Counted from the first letter of the stretch, positions 1 through 7,063 are shown. The stretch is 16,274 bases of DNA from Candidatus Segatella violae (GCA_002440225.1 DJSH01000022.1:27914-44187), one strand, 5' to 3'. The notes: generated by a model from the letters alone, not told the origin. Program-made: numbers and translations.

Positions 1-6
1 AAAGCC

Positions 7-113
7 CAGAAGCACCTAGCCCAGGGCAACGCCCTGGGTAATATGCGTGCATTTATTCCCCGACATTTACCTAGGGCGTTGCCCTAGGCTAAGTGCTTCT
101 GCCCCTTCGGGGC
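7..113. repeat. Cluster of palindromic repeat hairpins downstream of dprA
   Basis: Three tight hairpins lie in about 100 bp: CCCAGGGC/GCCCTGGG around AAC (20-38), CCTAGGGC/GCCCTAGG around GTT (70-88), and GCCCC/GGGGC around TTC (101-113). An outer perfect inverted repeat, CAGAAGCAC (7-15) with GTGCTTCTG (93-101), encloses the first two. The two inner hairpins are near copies of each other, so the block resembles a REP/BIME-type element. It lies 34 bp past the dprA stop and could also end or protect the minus-strand transcript, but there is no clear T-run. The element may continue past the left edge of the window. Confidence 0.7.
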
Positions 114-147
114 GTATAGGACTATTCAACCGTACAGGTGGTATAAT

Positions 148-1275
148 TCACTTCAGTAGATGGTACATTCCTCCAGCCAAAGTCTTGATGATTCCCTTCA
201 TTTCCAGGGTGAAGAGGAGGGAGGTGAGGCGAGTGATGTCGATGTTCGTCTTCACGCTTATGAGATTGATTTGGAGGTCGTTGGTCTTCGAGAGAATATC
301 TACGATGAGTTGTTCTTCGGGCGATAGCTCGGGGAAGAGGCTGCGCTCGATGCCTTGTTGCTTGGCTCGCATCAGGGTGGCGTCGTCCTGCCAGCCCATG
401 TCTTTCACAAAGTCGGCGGCACTGGTGATAAGGCCAGCTCCATTGCTTCGGATAAGGTTGTTGCAACCTTCGCTATAGGCATCGCCCACTCTGCCAGGGA
501 AGGCGAAGACATCCCTGCCGTAGGCTTGCGAAATCTCGGTGGTGATGAGACCGCCGCCGTGTGACTTGCTCTCCACCAAGATGCAAGCATCCGACATACC
601 TGCCACGATGCGATTGCGGCGCACGAAATTGATTTTGTCGGCGTTGGTCTGGGTCAAGAACTCGGTGAGCAAGCCACCATGCTCTATCATCTGGAGGGCA
701 GTCTCCCGGTGACGAGTAGGATAGAGGTCGTCGAGACCGTGAGCCAGTACACCCACTGTCTCGTAACCATTGGCGAGGGCTTGGCGATGGGCGTTGATAT
801 CTACACCGTAGGCTAGTCCGCTCACTATCAATACTCTTGGGGAGAGTTGCTTGAGGTCAGAAATAAACCGGCGGATGAGGTCTTCGCCGTAGGGCGTGCA
901 TTGTCGGGTGCCCACTATGTTGATGACTCGCTGTTGGTTGAGGTCGGCGTTGCCCTTGTAGAAGAGCATCAAGGGGGCATCGTCGCAGTCTTTGAGTCGC
1001 TGCGGATAGCGGTCGTCGTTCATTGGGATGGGCTCAATGCCGTAGCGCAGGTCGTATTCCAGCTCTACTTCGGCTCTGCTTCGTGCCTCGTCGCAGTTTT
1101 TGATGGCGCTGACGAGCTTGTCCGAGGCATCGGGCAGGATGTCGCGGATATCGTTCTTGTGCTCCATAATGAGGGTGGCACTTCCCACTCTTTTGTATAA
1201 CTCCAACATTCCTGCCAAACTAAAGTAGTTCAGCCGAGTCAATAATATCGTATTGAGTATTTCTTGTTGGTCCAT
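148..1275 (-). CDS. dprA: DNA-processing protein DprA
   Basis: 375 aa, full length for the family. DprA binds incoming single-stranded DNA and helps load RecA during natural transformation; it is widespread even in species not known to be competent. The Rossmann-like DprA core runs from about residue 80 to 290. It contains VGTRQCTPYG (121-130), GLAYGVDINAHRQAL (153-167), HGLDDLYP (179-186), the NFVRRNRIVAG segment (216-226), and GGGLITTE followed by FAFPGRVGD (240-265). A C-terminal winged-helix-like domain follows (about 315-375, with the ITRLTSLLFTLEMKG segment). The gene begins 2 bp after the stop of the DUF2851 gene, so the two are almost certainly co-transcribed and probably translationally coupled. 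No broken motif is seen. Confidence 0.95.
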   Translation of the reverse strand: MDQQEILNTILLTRLNYFSLAGMLELYKRVGSATLIMEHKNDIRDILPDASDKLVSAIKNCDEARSRAEVELEYDLRYGIEPIPMNDDRYPQRLKDCDDAPLMLFYKGNADLNQQRVINIVGTRQCTPYGEDLIRRFISDLKQLSPRVLIVSGLAYGVDINAHRQALANGYETVGVLAHGLDDLYPTRHRETALQMIEHGGLLTEFLTQTNADKINFVRRNRIVAGMSDACILVESKSHGGGLITTEISQAYGRDVFAFPGRVGDAYSEGCNNLIRSNGAGLITSAADFVKDMGWQDDATLMRAKQQGIERSLFPELSPEEQLIVDILSKTNDLQINLISVKTNIDITRLTSLLFTLEMKGIIKTLAGGMYHLLK

Positions 1276-1277
1276 TG

Positions 1278-2573
1278 CTATTTACGTTTTAAATATTCGT
1301 ACCCGATTCTGCATCTCAGGCATTCCTTCTTGTCGCAGTATTCCTTCTTGAGTTGGATGAGGGCTTGCGAATCGCCGGCGTTCTCTACCTCAAGTCCGCA
1401 CTGCTTCCACATTCTGACGATGTGGTTGTTTTCGGCTTTCAACTCTTCGAGGAAGTCGAAGGCTCTGTCGCAATACTTTTCCTCGCCTCGGTGCCGTCCG
1501 TAGGCGAAGAGGATGGGCACTACGGTGTTGATGATGAGCAGGTTGAGCGAGAAAGGGGAGACGTGCTTCTCGTTTTTCACGCTCGTGCTGCCGAAGGTGT
1601 AGTGGGTTTCCCAATACTCGGTTACGCAGGTGGAGAGCACTTGCTTCGCTTCCTTCACCGTGGTGGCCTCTAAGAGTTGGCTGAGGCCGGCTTTCCGCTG
1701 ATAGTAGAGGTTGGCGAGCTGGGAGATGCGGATATGGGGGAAGTTCTGCGGACGGAGGCGCAGGAACCGCCATAGCTTGTAATCCATCGGTTGCAGCGAG
1801 AACTTATGGGCGAGATAGAGATATTCGTTCCTGAGTCGGGAGAAATAGCCGTCGTTCAAGGCTTCTTTCTGATAACGTTCGGGGATGGTGTTGAGCTCCA
1901 GCAGCCCGGCTTGCCCTAGGAAGATGGCCTCTATCTGGAAGATGTCGTCGCGGTGGTGGTCTACGGCGCGGAGAGGTAGGGCTAGTGCCCACTGCTCGAA
2001 GGCATCGCCGTTGATTCCGAAGCCGTAGTTGCGAGCCAAGGTTACGAAGTAGGCGTTCTCCCAGTCGCCGTTGCATCGCTTTACACGCTCTTCGATGGCA
2101 TCGGTCTTCTGCGACAGACGCTCGGTTTGCAAGGCACTCATCCAACTATGCACGGTGAGCTTGGTCAGTGATGGGATGATTTGATAGCAAGGGGGATATT
2201 GGTCGATGGTGAGGAGCTCCTGGTAGTGGCGATACACGTTGTCGGGGATGGAGAGCTGCATCTGCACGAGCGGTTCGCCCTTGGAGTTCTTCGCCTCCAC
2301 GTCGATGATGCCGCATACGTGCAGGATGACGTTGTCGTATCGCTCATCCTTGTCGTGGCCATGCACATACCAGTCGCTCGCCTTGTCGTGAATTTCCACG
2401 TTGCCCACCCAGAGGGTGCCGTTGAGCTTGATTTTGGCGTTGAAGAAATCGGGGCCAGCGTTACGGTTGTGCAGTCCGGGGTCGATGACTTCCACCCATT
2501 GGTTCCAAGTGGTGGTGAGAGGGGAGAGTGGGAAGAGCTTGTGCTTCCACACATAGTGAAGGAGTTGCTCCAT
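1278..2573 (-). CDS. DUF2851 family protein
   Basis: 431 aa. The N-terminal part matches what I know of the DUF2851 family, which is common in Bacteroidetes and of unknown function: WNQWVEVIDPG, then HNRNAGPDFFNAKI (about 36-49), GNVEIHDKASDW (57-68) and YDNVILHVCG (79-88). The GPDF...VEIH spacing loosely recalls a PD-(D/E)xK nuclease core, but this is only inference. The extreme C-terminus has a cysteine motif, C413-x4-C418-x2-C421, that could bind metal. The start ATG at 2573 agrees with family proteins starting MEQLLHYVW. dprA follows after a 2-bp gap, so a DNA-related role is a reasonable but untested guess. Confidence 0.85.
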   Translation of the reverse strand: MEQLLHYVWKHKLFPLSPLTTTWNQWVEVIDPGLHNRNAGPDFFNAKIKLNGTLWVGNVEIHDKASDWYVHGHDKDERYDNVILHVCGIIDVEAKNSKGEPLVQMQLSIPDNVYRHYQELLTIDQYPPCYQIIPSLTKLTVHSWMSALQTERLSQKTDAIEERVKRCNGDWENAYFVTLARNYGFGINGDAFEQWALALPLRAVDHHRDDIFQIEAIFLGQAGLLELNTIPERYQKEALNDGYFSRLRNEYLYLAHKFSLQPMDYKLWRFLRLRPQNFPHIRISQLANLYYQRKAGLSQLLEATTVKEAKQVLSTCVTEYWETHYTFGSTSVKNEKHVSPFSLNLLIINTVVPILFAYGRHRGEEKYCDRAFDFLEELKAENNHIVRMWKQCGLEVENAGDSQALIQLKKEYCDKKECLRCRIGYEYLKRK

Positions 2574-2612
2574 GTGGTTGGGGTGTTATGAGGTTGAAAG
2601 TATAGAAAAAAG

Positions 2613-2638
2613 AACTGTTAACTGTTGACACTGTTAAC
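2613..2638 (-). repeat. GTTAAC dispersed repeat, copy 1
   Basis: One of eight copies of an intergenic repeat made of GTTAAC, a 10-nt spacer carrying GTCAAC, a second GTTAAC, then AGTT. Read on the minus strand, this copy is followed directly by CTTTTTTC. The two GTTAAC palindromes can pair with each other, with flanking GAA/TTC extending the stem after a small bulge. It therefore looks like a terminator for the thioesterase transcript, and lies about 100 bp beyond that gene's stop codon. Confidence 0.85.
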
Positions 2639-2654
2639 TTTCGTGAGAGGGAAA

Positions 2655-2719
2655 GCGGATTGCAAATCCGCAAAAATAGATAGGTCGGACCTTTTTGACG
2701 ACGGATTACAAATCCGTCG
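2655..2719. repeat. Two CGGATT...AATCCG palindromic repeats
   Basis: Two short perfect hairpins lie between the thioesterase and DUF2851 genes: GCGGATT-gca-AATCCGC (2655-2671) and CGACGGATT-aca-AATCCGTCG (2699-2719). The same palindrome with a 3-nt loop recurs at 13338-13358 and, inside a coding sequence, at 11567-11587. This indicates a dispersed mobile-like palindrome family. With the neighbouring GTTAAC repeat, this 163-bp gap holds three repeat elements. A CAAAAATA at 2671-2678 (TATTTTTG on the minus strand) could be a -7 element for DUF2851, but no -33 element is clear. Confidence 0.8.
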
Positions 2720-2736
2720 GAGCGCCTAGCGGGGGC

Positions 2737-3147
2737 TTACTCCTTGCTGAAGTAAGCCTCGAAAGCCTTGTCGTAATCCTCGCTGTTGCCCAGCTTGCCA
2801 TTGATGAGGCACACCAGCTCTACCGTGGCCTTGAGGCAGAGTTTCTCGTCGCTGGCACGGAAGATGTCTTGGTGGAACACGTAGCGCACGCCTTGCTTCT
2901 CCAGCCAGAGGCGAGAGAAAAACTCATCGTCGCACTGCAGTGGCACCTTGTATTGCAGGTTCATCCTTGCCACCACGGCATCCACGCCCTTGCGGTGCAT
3001 CTCGGCAAAGCTGAGGCCGCATTTCTGTAGGAAGAGGTGACGGGTATGCTCCATGTAGTGCAGATAGTTGGCATTGTTTACGATGCCCTCGATGTCGCAC
3101 TCATAGTCGCGCACCTCCATCTTTGTCTCGAATATGTATTTGCTCAT
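2737..3147 (-). CDS. Acyl-CoA thioesterase, 4HBT/YbgC-like hot-dog fold
   Basis: 136 aa, the usual size for a single hot-dog domain. These cytoplasmic enzymes hydrolyse acyl-CoA thioesters; the substrate cannot be told from sequence. The active-site loop is recognisable near the N-terminus as CDIEGIVNNANYLHYMEHTR (residues 17-36), with D18 at the usual catalytic Asp position. It is followed by the central helix and strands (VARMNLQYKVPLQCDDEF, then VFHQDIFRASDEKLCLKATVELV). The gene is first in the minus-strand run towards DUF2851 and dprA. A 163-bp repeat-rich gap with a likely terminator separates it from those genes, so it is probably its own transcript. Confidence 0.88.
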   Translation of the reverse strand: MSKYIFETKMEVRDYECDIEGIVNNANYLHYMEHTRHLFLQKCGLSFAEMHRKGVDAVVARMNLQYKVPLQCDDEFFSRLWLEKQGVRYVFHQDIFRASDEKLCLKATVELVCLINGKLGNSEDYDKAFEAYFSKE

Positions 3148-3184
3148 GTTGTTTGTTTTTATGCTACTATTTTTGTTATGTTTT

Positions 3185-3197
3185 GGGCTTCAAGCCC
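3185..3197. repeat. Short palindrome in the divergent dapB/thioesterase gap
   Basis: GGGCTT-c-AAGCCC forms a small perfect inverted repeat with almost no loop, about 38 bp upstream of the thioesterase start. On the minus strand it would fall in the 5' untranslated leader. It resembles the short palindromes elsewhere in the window but has a different core. Confidence 0.45.
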
Positions 3198-3207
3198 TAA
3201 ATCACTG

Positions 3208-3215
3208 CAAAAATA
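3208..3215 (-). promoter_or_regulatory. Possible -7 element for the thioesterase gene
   Basis: On the minus strand this reads TATTTTTG, matching the Bacteroidetes -7 form TAnnTTTG. It is about 60 bp upstream of the thioesterase start. No good -33 TTTG is seen at the expected distance, so the call is tentative. Confidence 0.4.
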
Positions 3216-3280
3216 ACCAAAATTTTCTATTTATTATTATAATAAGTAAGTTTTTTGAAGGTTATTCAAAGAAAAATATG

Positions 3281-3288
3281 TATTTTTG
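3281..3288 (+). promoter_or_regulatory. Probable -7 element for the dapB-lepB operon
   Basis: TATTTTTG matches TAnnTTTG and ends 33 bp before the dapB ATG. A TTTG at 3254-3257 is 23 bp upstream, slightly wider than the usual 19-20. The match is therefore good for -7 and weak for -33. Confidence 0.5.
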
Positions 3289-3321
3289 CCAGAAAATAGA
3301 AACAAATAAATAAGAAATAAG

Positions 3322-4083
3322 ATGAAAATTGCTTTGATCGGCTACGGCAAGATGGGACACATGATCGAGGAGATCGCCCTGCAGCGTGGCCACGAAATCG
3401 TATGTAAGATCGACGTGAACAACCCTGAGGACTTCGACAGCCCTGCCTTCAGCTCTGCCGATGTAGCCATTGAGTTTACCAACCCTACTGCCGCTTACGG
3501 CAACTACTTGAAGGCCTTCTCTCACAACGTGAAGGTGGTTTCTGGCTCCACCGGATGGATGAAAGACCATAAGGAGGACGTGGAGAAGCTCTGTGCCGAC
3601 GGCAAGCAGACCCTCTTCTGGGCTTCCAACTTCAGTATCGGCGTGGCTATCTTCAGCGCCGTGAACCGCTACTTGGCCAAGATTATGAACGGTTTCCCAC
3701 AGTACAACGTGTGCATGCAGGAGACTCACCACATCCATAAGCTCGACGCTCCATCGGGCACAGCCATTACCCTTGCCGAGGAAATCATCGACAACATCGA
3801 CCGCAAGAAGGATTGGAAGCGTGGCGTGACTTATTGGACCAACGACGGCCACCAGGACGAGGGCGACAAGGACATCAAGGACGATGACTTGGTCATCAAC
3901 TGCGTGCGCGATGGCGAGGTGCCAGGCATCCACGCCGTGATGTACGACTCTGAGGCCGACATGATTACCATCGAGCACAGTGCCCACTCTCGCAAGGGAT
4001 TCGCCCTCGGAGCCGTCCTCGCAGCAGAGTTTACAGCCAACCACACAGGTTTGCTCACAACATCAGACCTCTTTAAGTTCTAA
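3322..4083 (+). CDS. dapB: 4-hydroxy-tetrahydrodipicolinate reductase
   Basis: 253 aa. DapB reduces the product of DapA with NAD(P)H to tetrahydrodipicolinate, the branch towards lysine and meso-diaminopimelate for peptidoglycan. The N-terminal Rossmann fold shows GYGKMG (7-12). AIEFTNPTA (49-57) and GSTGW (75-79) follow. The catalytic and substrate-binding signature is ETHHIHKLDAPSGTA (134-148), with the His pair at 136-137 and Lys140. It is slightly shorter than the Escherichia coli enzyme (273 aa), as is common in Bacteroidetes. It starts the plus-strand operon, and lepB begins 5 bp after its stop. Confidence 0.97.
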   Translation: MKIALIGYGKMGHMIEEIALQRGHEIVCKIDVNNPEDFDSPAFSSADVAIEFTNPTAAYGNYLKAFSHNVKVVSGSTGWMKDHKEDVEKLCADGKQTLFWASNFSIGVAIFSAVNRYLAKIMNGFPQYNVCMQETHHIHKLDAPSGTAITLAEEIIDNIDRKKDWKRGVTYWTNDGHQDEGDKDIKDDDLVINCVRDGEVPGIHAVMYDSEADMITIEHSAHSRKGFALGAVLAAEFTANHTGLLTTSDLFKF

Positions 4084-4088
4084 AAAAT

Positions 4089-5537
4089 ATGATTGACAAG
4101 CAGAAACAACAACTCAATATGAAGGTGCAGTGGACCAAGTTCGCCATCGTGCTCGTCATCTACCTCGCCTTCTTGCTTTGGGTGAAGAGCTGGTTGGGCT
4201 TGATCGTGGTGCCATTCATCTTCGATGTTTACATCACCAAGAAGATACGCTGGCAGTGGTGGAAGGACTCGGAAGGTCCCGTCCGCTTCATCATGAGCTG
4301 GGTAGACGCCTTGGTGTTCGCCCTCGTGGCAGTATACTTCATCAACCTCTTCTTCTTCCAGAACTACGTGATTCCATCGTCATCACTGGAGAAATCGCTC
4401 CTCACGGGCGACTACCTCTTCGTGAGCAAGGTGAGCTACGGTCCTCGCATCCCAGAGACTCCGCTCACCATGCCGCTTACTCAGCACACCATGCCGCTCA
4501 TCAACGTGAAGAGCTACATCGAGTGGCCTCATTGGGATTATCGCCGTGTGAAGGGACTCGGAAACGTGAAGCTCAACGACATCGTGGTGTTCAACTATCC
4601 TGCGGGCGATACCCTCGTCAACGAGGAGCGCTACCAGGCCAACGACTACTACCAGATGGTATACAGCATCGGCGACCAGCTGTTGCAGCAGAACGGACAG
4701 GAGCAGGACGTGCGCAAGATGAACCCATTGCAGCAGCGCCGTTACTTCGAGAAGCAATATGCCGTGGGTAGGAACTATATCCTGAGCATGCCTGCCGAGT
4801 ATGGCGACATCATCAGCCGTCCTACCGACCGCCGCGAGAACTATGTGAAGCGTTGCGTGGGATTGCCAGGACAGACCCTGCAAATCAAGAATCGCATCGT
4901 ATACCTCGACGGCAAGCCAAACAAGGAGCCAGACAATGTGCAATACACTTACAGGATGAAGCTCCGTGGCGAGTTCCCGCTTGACCTCGCCGACAAGCTG
5001 GGCATTACCAACGAAGACCTCTTGATGTATAACCAGAGCGGCGTAATTCCGCTGACCAAGGCTGCCTACAATGCCTTGAAGGCAGACAAGGCGTTGGTTC
5101 AGAGCATCAGCATCAACACCGATGCCGAGTATGGCGACCTCTATCCATTGAACGCTTATACAGGTTGGACACGCGACAACTATGGTCCTATCTGGATTCC
5201 GAAGAAGGGCAAGTCGATAGCCTTGACCTTGAAGAATCTGCCTATCTACGAGCGTTGCATCAAGGTATACGAGGGCAACGACCTGAGGGTGGACAACGCT
5301 GGCCGCATCTTCATCAACGGCAAGCAGGCGAAGAGCTACACCTTCAAGCTCGACTACTACTGGATGATGGGCGACAACCGCCACAACTCTGCCGATTCCC
5401 GCTACTGGGGCTTCGTGCCAGAGGATCACATCGTGGGCAAGCCTATCTTCATCTGGTGGAGCCATAGCCCAGACCACCCAGGCTTCTCAGGCATCCGTTG
5501 GAACCGCCTGTTCAAGTTTGTCGACGATATTAAGTAA
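4089..5537 (+). CDS. lepB: Signal peptidase I
   Basis: 482 aa. SPase I removes signal peptides from exported proteins at the outer face of the inner membrane. Two hydrophobic segments anchor it: about 18-46 (two closely spaced stretches) and 72-92. Box B is VIPSSSLEKSLLTGDYLFVSK with catalytic Ser99. Box D is ENYVKRCVGLPGQT with the general-base Lys254. Box E is GDNRHNSADSRYWG (428-441). Long inserts between boxes B and D and between D and E account for the large size, a pattern I associate with Bacteroidetes LepB. An alternative start at Met11 is possible, but the first ATG is only 5 bp after dapB and fits operon spacing. A catalytically dead paralogue follows. Confidence 0.96.
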   Translation: MIDKQKQQLNMKVQWTKFAIVLVIYLAFLLWVKSWLGLIVVPFIFDVYITKKIRWQWWKDSEGPVRFIMSWVDALVFALVAVYFINLFFFQNYVIPSSSLEKSLLTGDYLFVSKVSYGPRIPETPLTMPLTQHTMPLINVKSYIEWPHWDYRRVKGLGNVKLNDIVVFNYPAGDTLVNEERYQANDYYQMVYSIGDQLLQQNGQEQDVRKMNPLQQRRYFEKQYAVGRNYILSMPAEYGDIISRPTDRRENYVKRCVGLPGQTLQIKNRIVYLDGKPNKEPDNVQYTYRMKLRGEFPLDLADKLGITNEDLLMYNQSGVIPLTKAAYNALKADKALVQSISINTDAEYGDLYPLNAYTGWTRDNYGPIWIPKKGKSIALTLKNLPIYERCIKVYEGNDLRVDNAGRIFINGKQAKSYTFKLDYYWMMGDNRHNSADSRYWGFVPEDHIVGKPIFIWWSHSPDHPGFSGIRWNRLFKFVDDIK

Positions 5538-5543
5538 AATCTT

Positions 5544-5575
5544 ATCGGGAAGTCTCCCCGCCGAGGCTTCCCGGT
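5544..5575. other. Strong hairpin between lepB and the S26-like gene
   Basis: An 11-bp stem, CGGGAAGTCTC (5546-5556) with GAGGCTTCCCG (5563-5573) and one G·U wobble, closes over the loop CCCGCC. Flanking bases can extend it by two pairs. It starts 6 bp after the lepB stop. No T-run follows on the plus strand, so it is not a clear intrinsic terminator. It may protect the 3' end of the dapB-lepB message or lower expression of the next gene. Confidence 0.65.
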
Positions 5576-5601
5576 AAATAAAACAAAATGATCTACCGAT
5601 A

Positions 5602-6042
5602 TTGAAAGCAGCAGCTAAATTCGTTCTAGCATTGGTGCTGGCGTTGCTCCTCGCTTGGGCAGTGCGCACTTATGTTTTCACTGTCTTCTCGGTGCCCGCA
5701 GGTGGGCTTCCTCCCCAGCTGAAGGAGGGCAATCGAGTGATAGTGAATAGGATGAACTGCGATGATTTTCAGCGTGGCGAGGTCGTCGTGTTTGCCGATT
5801 CGGTGGTATTTCAGCGCAAGAATCAGCATCGCAAGATAGCCACGGAGGCTTATTACATCGGTAGGATAGAGAAATTGCCGGGCGACACCATCCGGCTCGA
5901 CACCCTGCGATACGTCATCCCTACGATATGCTGCAAGCGATGTGGCTGCAAGGATTGCCGCTACTATCTCGTCAAGACCTCTACGGGGCAGCAGCTGGTG
6001 CATAAGCATCAGATGATAGGCAAGGCGTATAAACTCTTTTAA
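5602..6042 (+). CDS. S26 signal-peptidase-like protein lacking catalytic Ser and Lys
   Basis: 146 aa with one N-terminal membrane segment (about 4-29). The next stretch, VFSVPAGGLPPQLKEGNRVIVNRM, aligns without gaps to box B of the upstream LepB, but Gly35 takes the place of the catalytic Ser. The box D region, YYIGRIEKLPGDTI (84-97), aligns to NYVKRCVGLPGQTL, with Gly87 where the general-base Lys should be. Box E is absent. This appears to be a membrane-anchored pseudo-peptidase. It also has a cysteine cluster (C110, C111, C114, C116, C119) that could bind metal or form disulfides. No in-frame ATG precedes the homology, so the start is the TTG at 5602; the ATG at 5588 is in another frame and stops after five codons. 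The role is unknown, perhaps as a LepB partner. Confidence 0.85.
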   Translation: MKAAAKFVLALVLALLLAWAVRTYVFTVFSVPAGGLPPQLKEGNRVIVNRMNCDDFQRGEVVVFADSVVFQRKNQHRKIATEAYYIGRIEKLPGDTIRLDTLRYVIPTICCKRCGCKDCRYYLVKTSTGQQLVHKHQMIGKAYKLF

Positions 6043-6085
6043 AGGTAAAAGGGTAAATGGGGGTAAAAAATAAAAGAATAAGAAA

Positions 6086-6721
6086 TTGAAAGCATTACTT
6101 TCTTCCACCTATTTTGGTCCGGTGCAGTGGTACCAGAAACTGAACCGCTACGACGAGTGCCTGATAGAGCGCCACGAGAGCTTTATCAAGCAGACTTATC
6201 GCAACCGTATGATTATTCCTACCACCAACGGACCGCTCTCCCTCACCATCCCGACGAGCCACGACACATCGATGGCGATGAAGGACATCCGCATCTCCGA
6301 CCACGCCAACTGGCGCCACGTGCACTGGAACGCTCTTCTCTCAGCCTATGGCGAGAGCCCCTTCTTCGAGTATTACCAAGACGACATCCGTCCTTTCTAC
6401 GAGAAGAAATACGATTTTCTCTTCGATTTCAACATGGAGATTACGGAGAAGATGATAGAGCTCTTGGATATTCGGCCGAAGATAAGCGTGACGGATGAAT
6501 ACTTTCCAAAAAAGAGCGAGGGGCAAGCAAGTTTGCCATCAGCTTCAAGCGATATAGTTGATTTCCGTGATGCGATTCGCCCGAAGAAACCTTTGCCTGA
6601 TGCTGAGTTCGCTCCGAAGCGATACTATCAAGTATATGAGCAGAAGCACGGCTTCCTGCCCAACATGAGCATTCTCGACCTCCTCTTCAACGAGGGCAAT
6701 GAGGCGATATTCTACCTGTAA
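6086..6721 (+). CDS. WbqC-family protein
   Basis: 211 aa. The N-terminus KALLSSTYFGPVQWYQKLNRYDECLIERHESFIKQTYRNR follows the WbqC-like pattern: a start resembling LLSTAYxPP, then a conserved H-E-x-Y/F-x-K-Q-x-Y-R-N-R stretch at about 30-41. WbqC proteins are often found near polysaccharide genes, but the biochemical role is not settled, and here the neighbours are signal-peptidase genes. The start is TTG at 6086; the next in-frame Met is at residue 42, inside the conserved region, and the ATG at 6057 is out of frame and short. The gene lies 43 bp after the S26-like gene and is probably the last of the dapB operon. Its last codons form the left arm of the terminator. Confidence 0.82.
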   Translation: MKALLSSTYFGPVQWYQKLNRYDECLIERHESFIKQTYRNRMIIPTTNGPLSLTIPTSHDTSMAMKDIRISDHANWRHVHWNALLSAYGESPFFEYYQDDIRPFYEKKYDFLFDFNMEITEKMIELLDIRPKISVTDEYFPKKSEGQASLPSASSDIVDFRDAIRPKKPLPDAEFAPKRYYQVYEQKHGFLPNMSILDLLFNEGNEAIFYL

Positions 6722-6754
6722 TAAATTAGGGTAGAGTATCGCCTCATATTTTTT
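6701..6754 (+). terminator. Intrinsic terminator overlapping the WbqC stop codon
   Basis: A 16-bp stem, GAGGCGATATTCTACC (6701-6716) with GGTAGAGTATCGCCTC (6730-6745) and one G·U pair, has a 13-nt loop that contains the TAA stop codon. The tract ATATTTTTT follows. The left arm is coding sequence. It should end the dapB-lepB-S26-WbqC transcript. Confidence 0.88.
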
Positions 6755-6787
6755 AGCATTATCTTTTGCGAAAGTAAGCGAAAACTG

Positions 6788-6812
6788 ACTGTTAACTGTT
6801 GACACTGTTTAC
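6788..6812 (-). repeat. GTTAAC dispersed repeat, copy 2
   Basis: Same family as the copy at 2613, minus orientation, with one GTTAAC changed to GTAAAC. It is enclosed by arms GCGAAAGTAA (6768-6777) and TTACTTTGC (6809-6817) that pair except for one base, so the repeat again lies at the top of a longer hairpin. It opens the 663-bp gene-free stretch 6722-7384. Confidence 0.8.
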
Positions 6813-6834
6813 TTTGCATCTAGTGGAATGGTGT

Positions 6835-6877
6835 AATCGACTGAGTAAAATTACTCAATGTACTGAGTAATTCGATT
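6835..6877. other. Nested and mutually exclusive inverted repeats
   Basis: AATCGA (6835-6840) and TCGATT (6872-6877) enclose two direct copies of CTGAGTAA (6841-6848, 6863-6870). Between them lies the reverse complement, ATTACTCA (6850-6857). The central arm can pair with either flanking copy, giving two alternative hairpins. This could be a dimeric protein-binding site or a switching structure. No gene begins immediately nearby, and the function is unknown. Confidence 0.65.
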
Positions 6878-6961
6878 TTTCTCGTTGGCAAGGTAAGCAA
6901 TACTTTTGATATACAGCATTTTACGGGCTTCTTTTTTGCCTCATGGAAAGTTAAAAAAACT

Positions 6962-7049
6962 AACTCATAGTTTTGTACCCTACAACTCATAGTTTCTCGC
7001 CTCGAAAGTCGTAGTTTTCTCGAAAGCAAGACGCAGAGTTAACAGTGTC
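6962..7049 (+). repeat. 22-bp direct-repeat array (iteron-like)
   Basis: AACTCATAG begins at 6962 and 6984, AAGTCGTAG at 7006 and AAGACGCAG at 7028, each exactly 22 bp apart. The first three units also share a following GTTT or TTTT. The period is about two helical turns, which would place the same DNA face towards a bound protein. Units decay towards the right, and the last one overlaps a GTTAAC repeat. It lies about 340-420 bp upstream of the primase-helicase-like gene. Confidence 0.7.
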
Positions 7050-7063
7050 AACAGTTAACAGTT
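7038..7063 (+). repeat. GTTAAC dispersed repeat, copy 3
   Basis: Plus-orientation copy with spacer AGTGTCAACA and a short T-tract (GATTTTT) after it. It sits head-to-head with copy 4 at 7156, the two flanking the AT-rich tract. Confidence 0.85.

Noticed and set aside
5588..5605. ATG start for the S26-like gene
   Set aside because: This ATG is in a different frame and reaches a stop after five codons.
6510..6550. Repeat insertion in the WbqC gene (GGCAA...TTGCC near 6522)
   Set aside because: The inverted match is only 5 bp and the sequence is not found elsewhere in the window, so it may be chance.
6820..7029. Minus-strand frame of 69 codons in the gene-free stretch
   Set aside because: It runs through the direct repeats and nested inverted repeats and has no recognisable motif or start signal.
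6962..7049. CRISPR array
   Set aside because: Repeated words are only about 9-13 bp, decay along the array, and there are no uniform spacers or cas genes.
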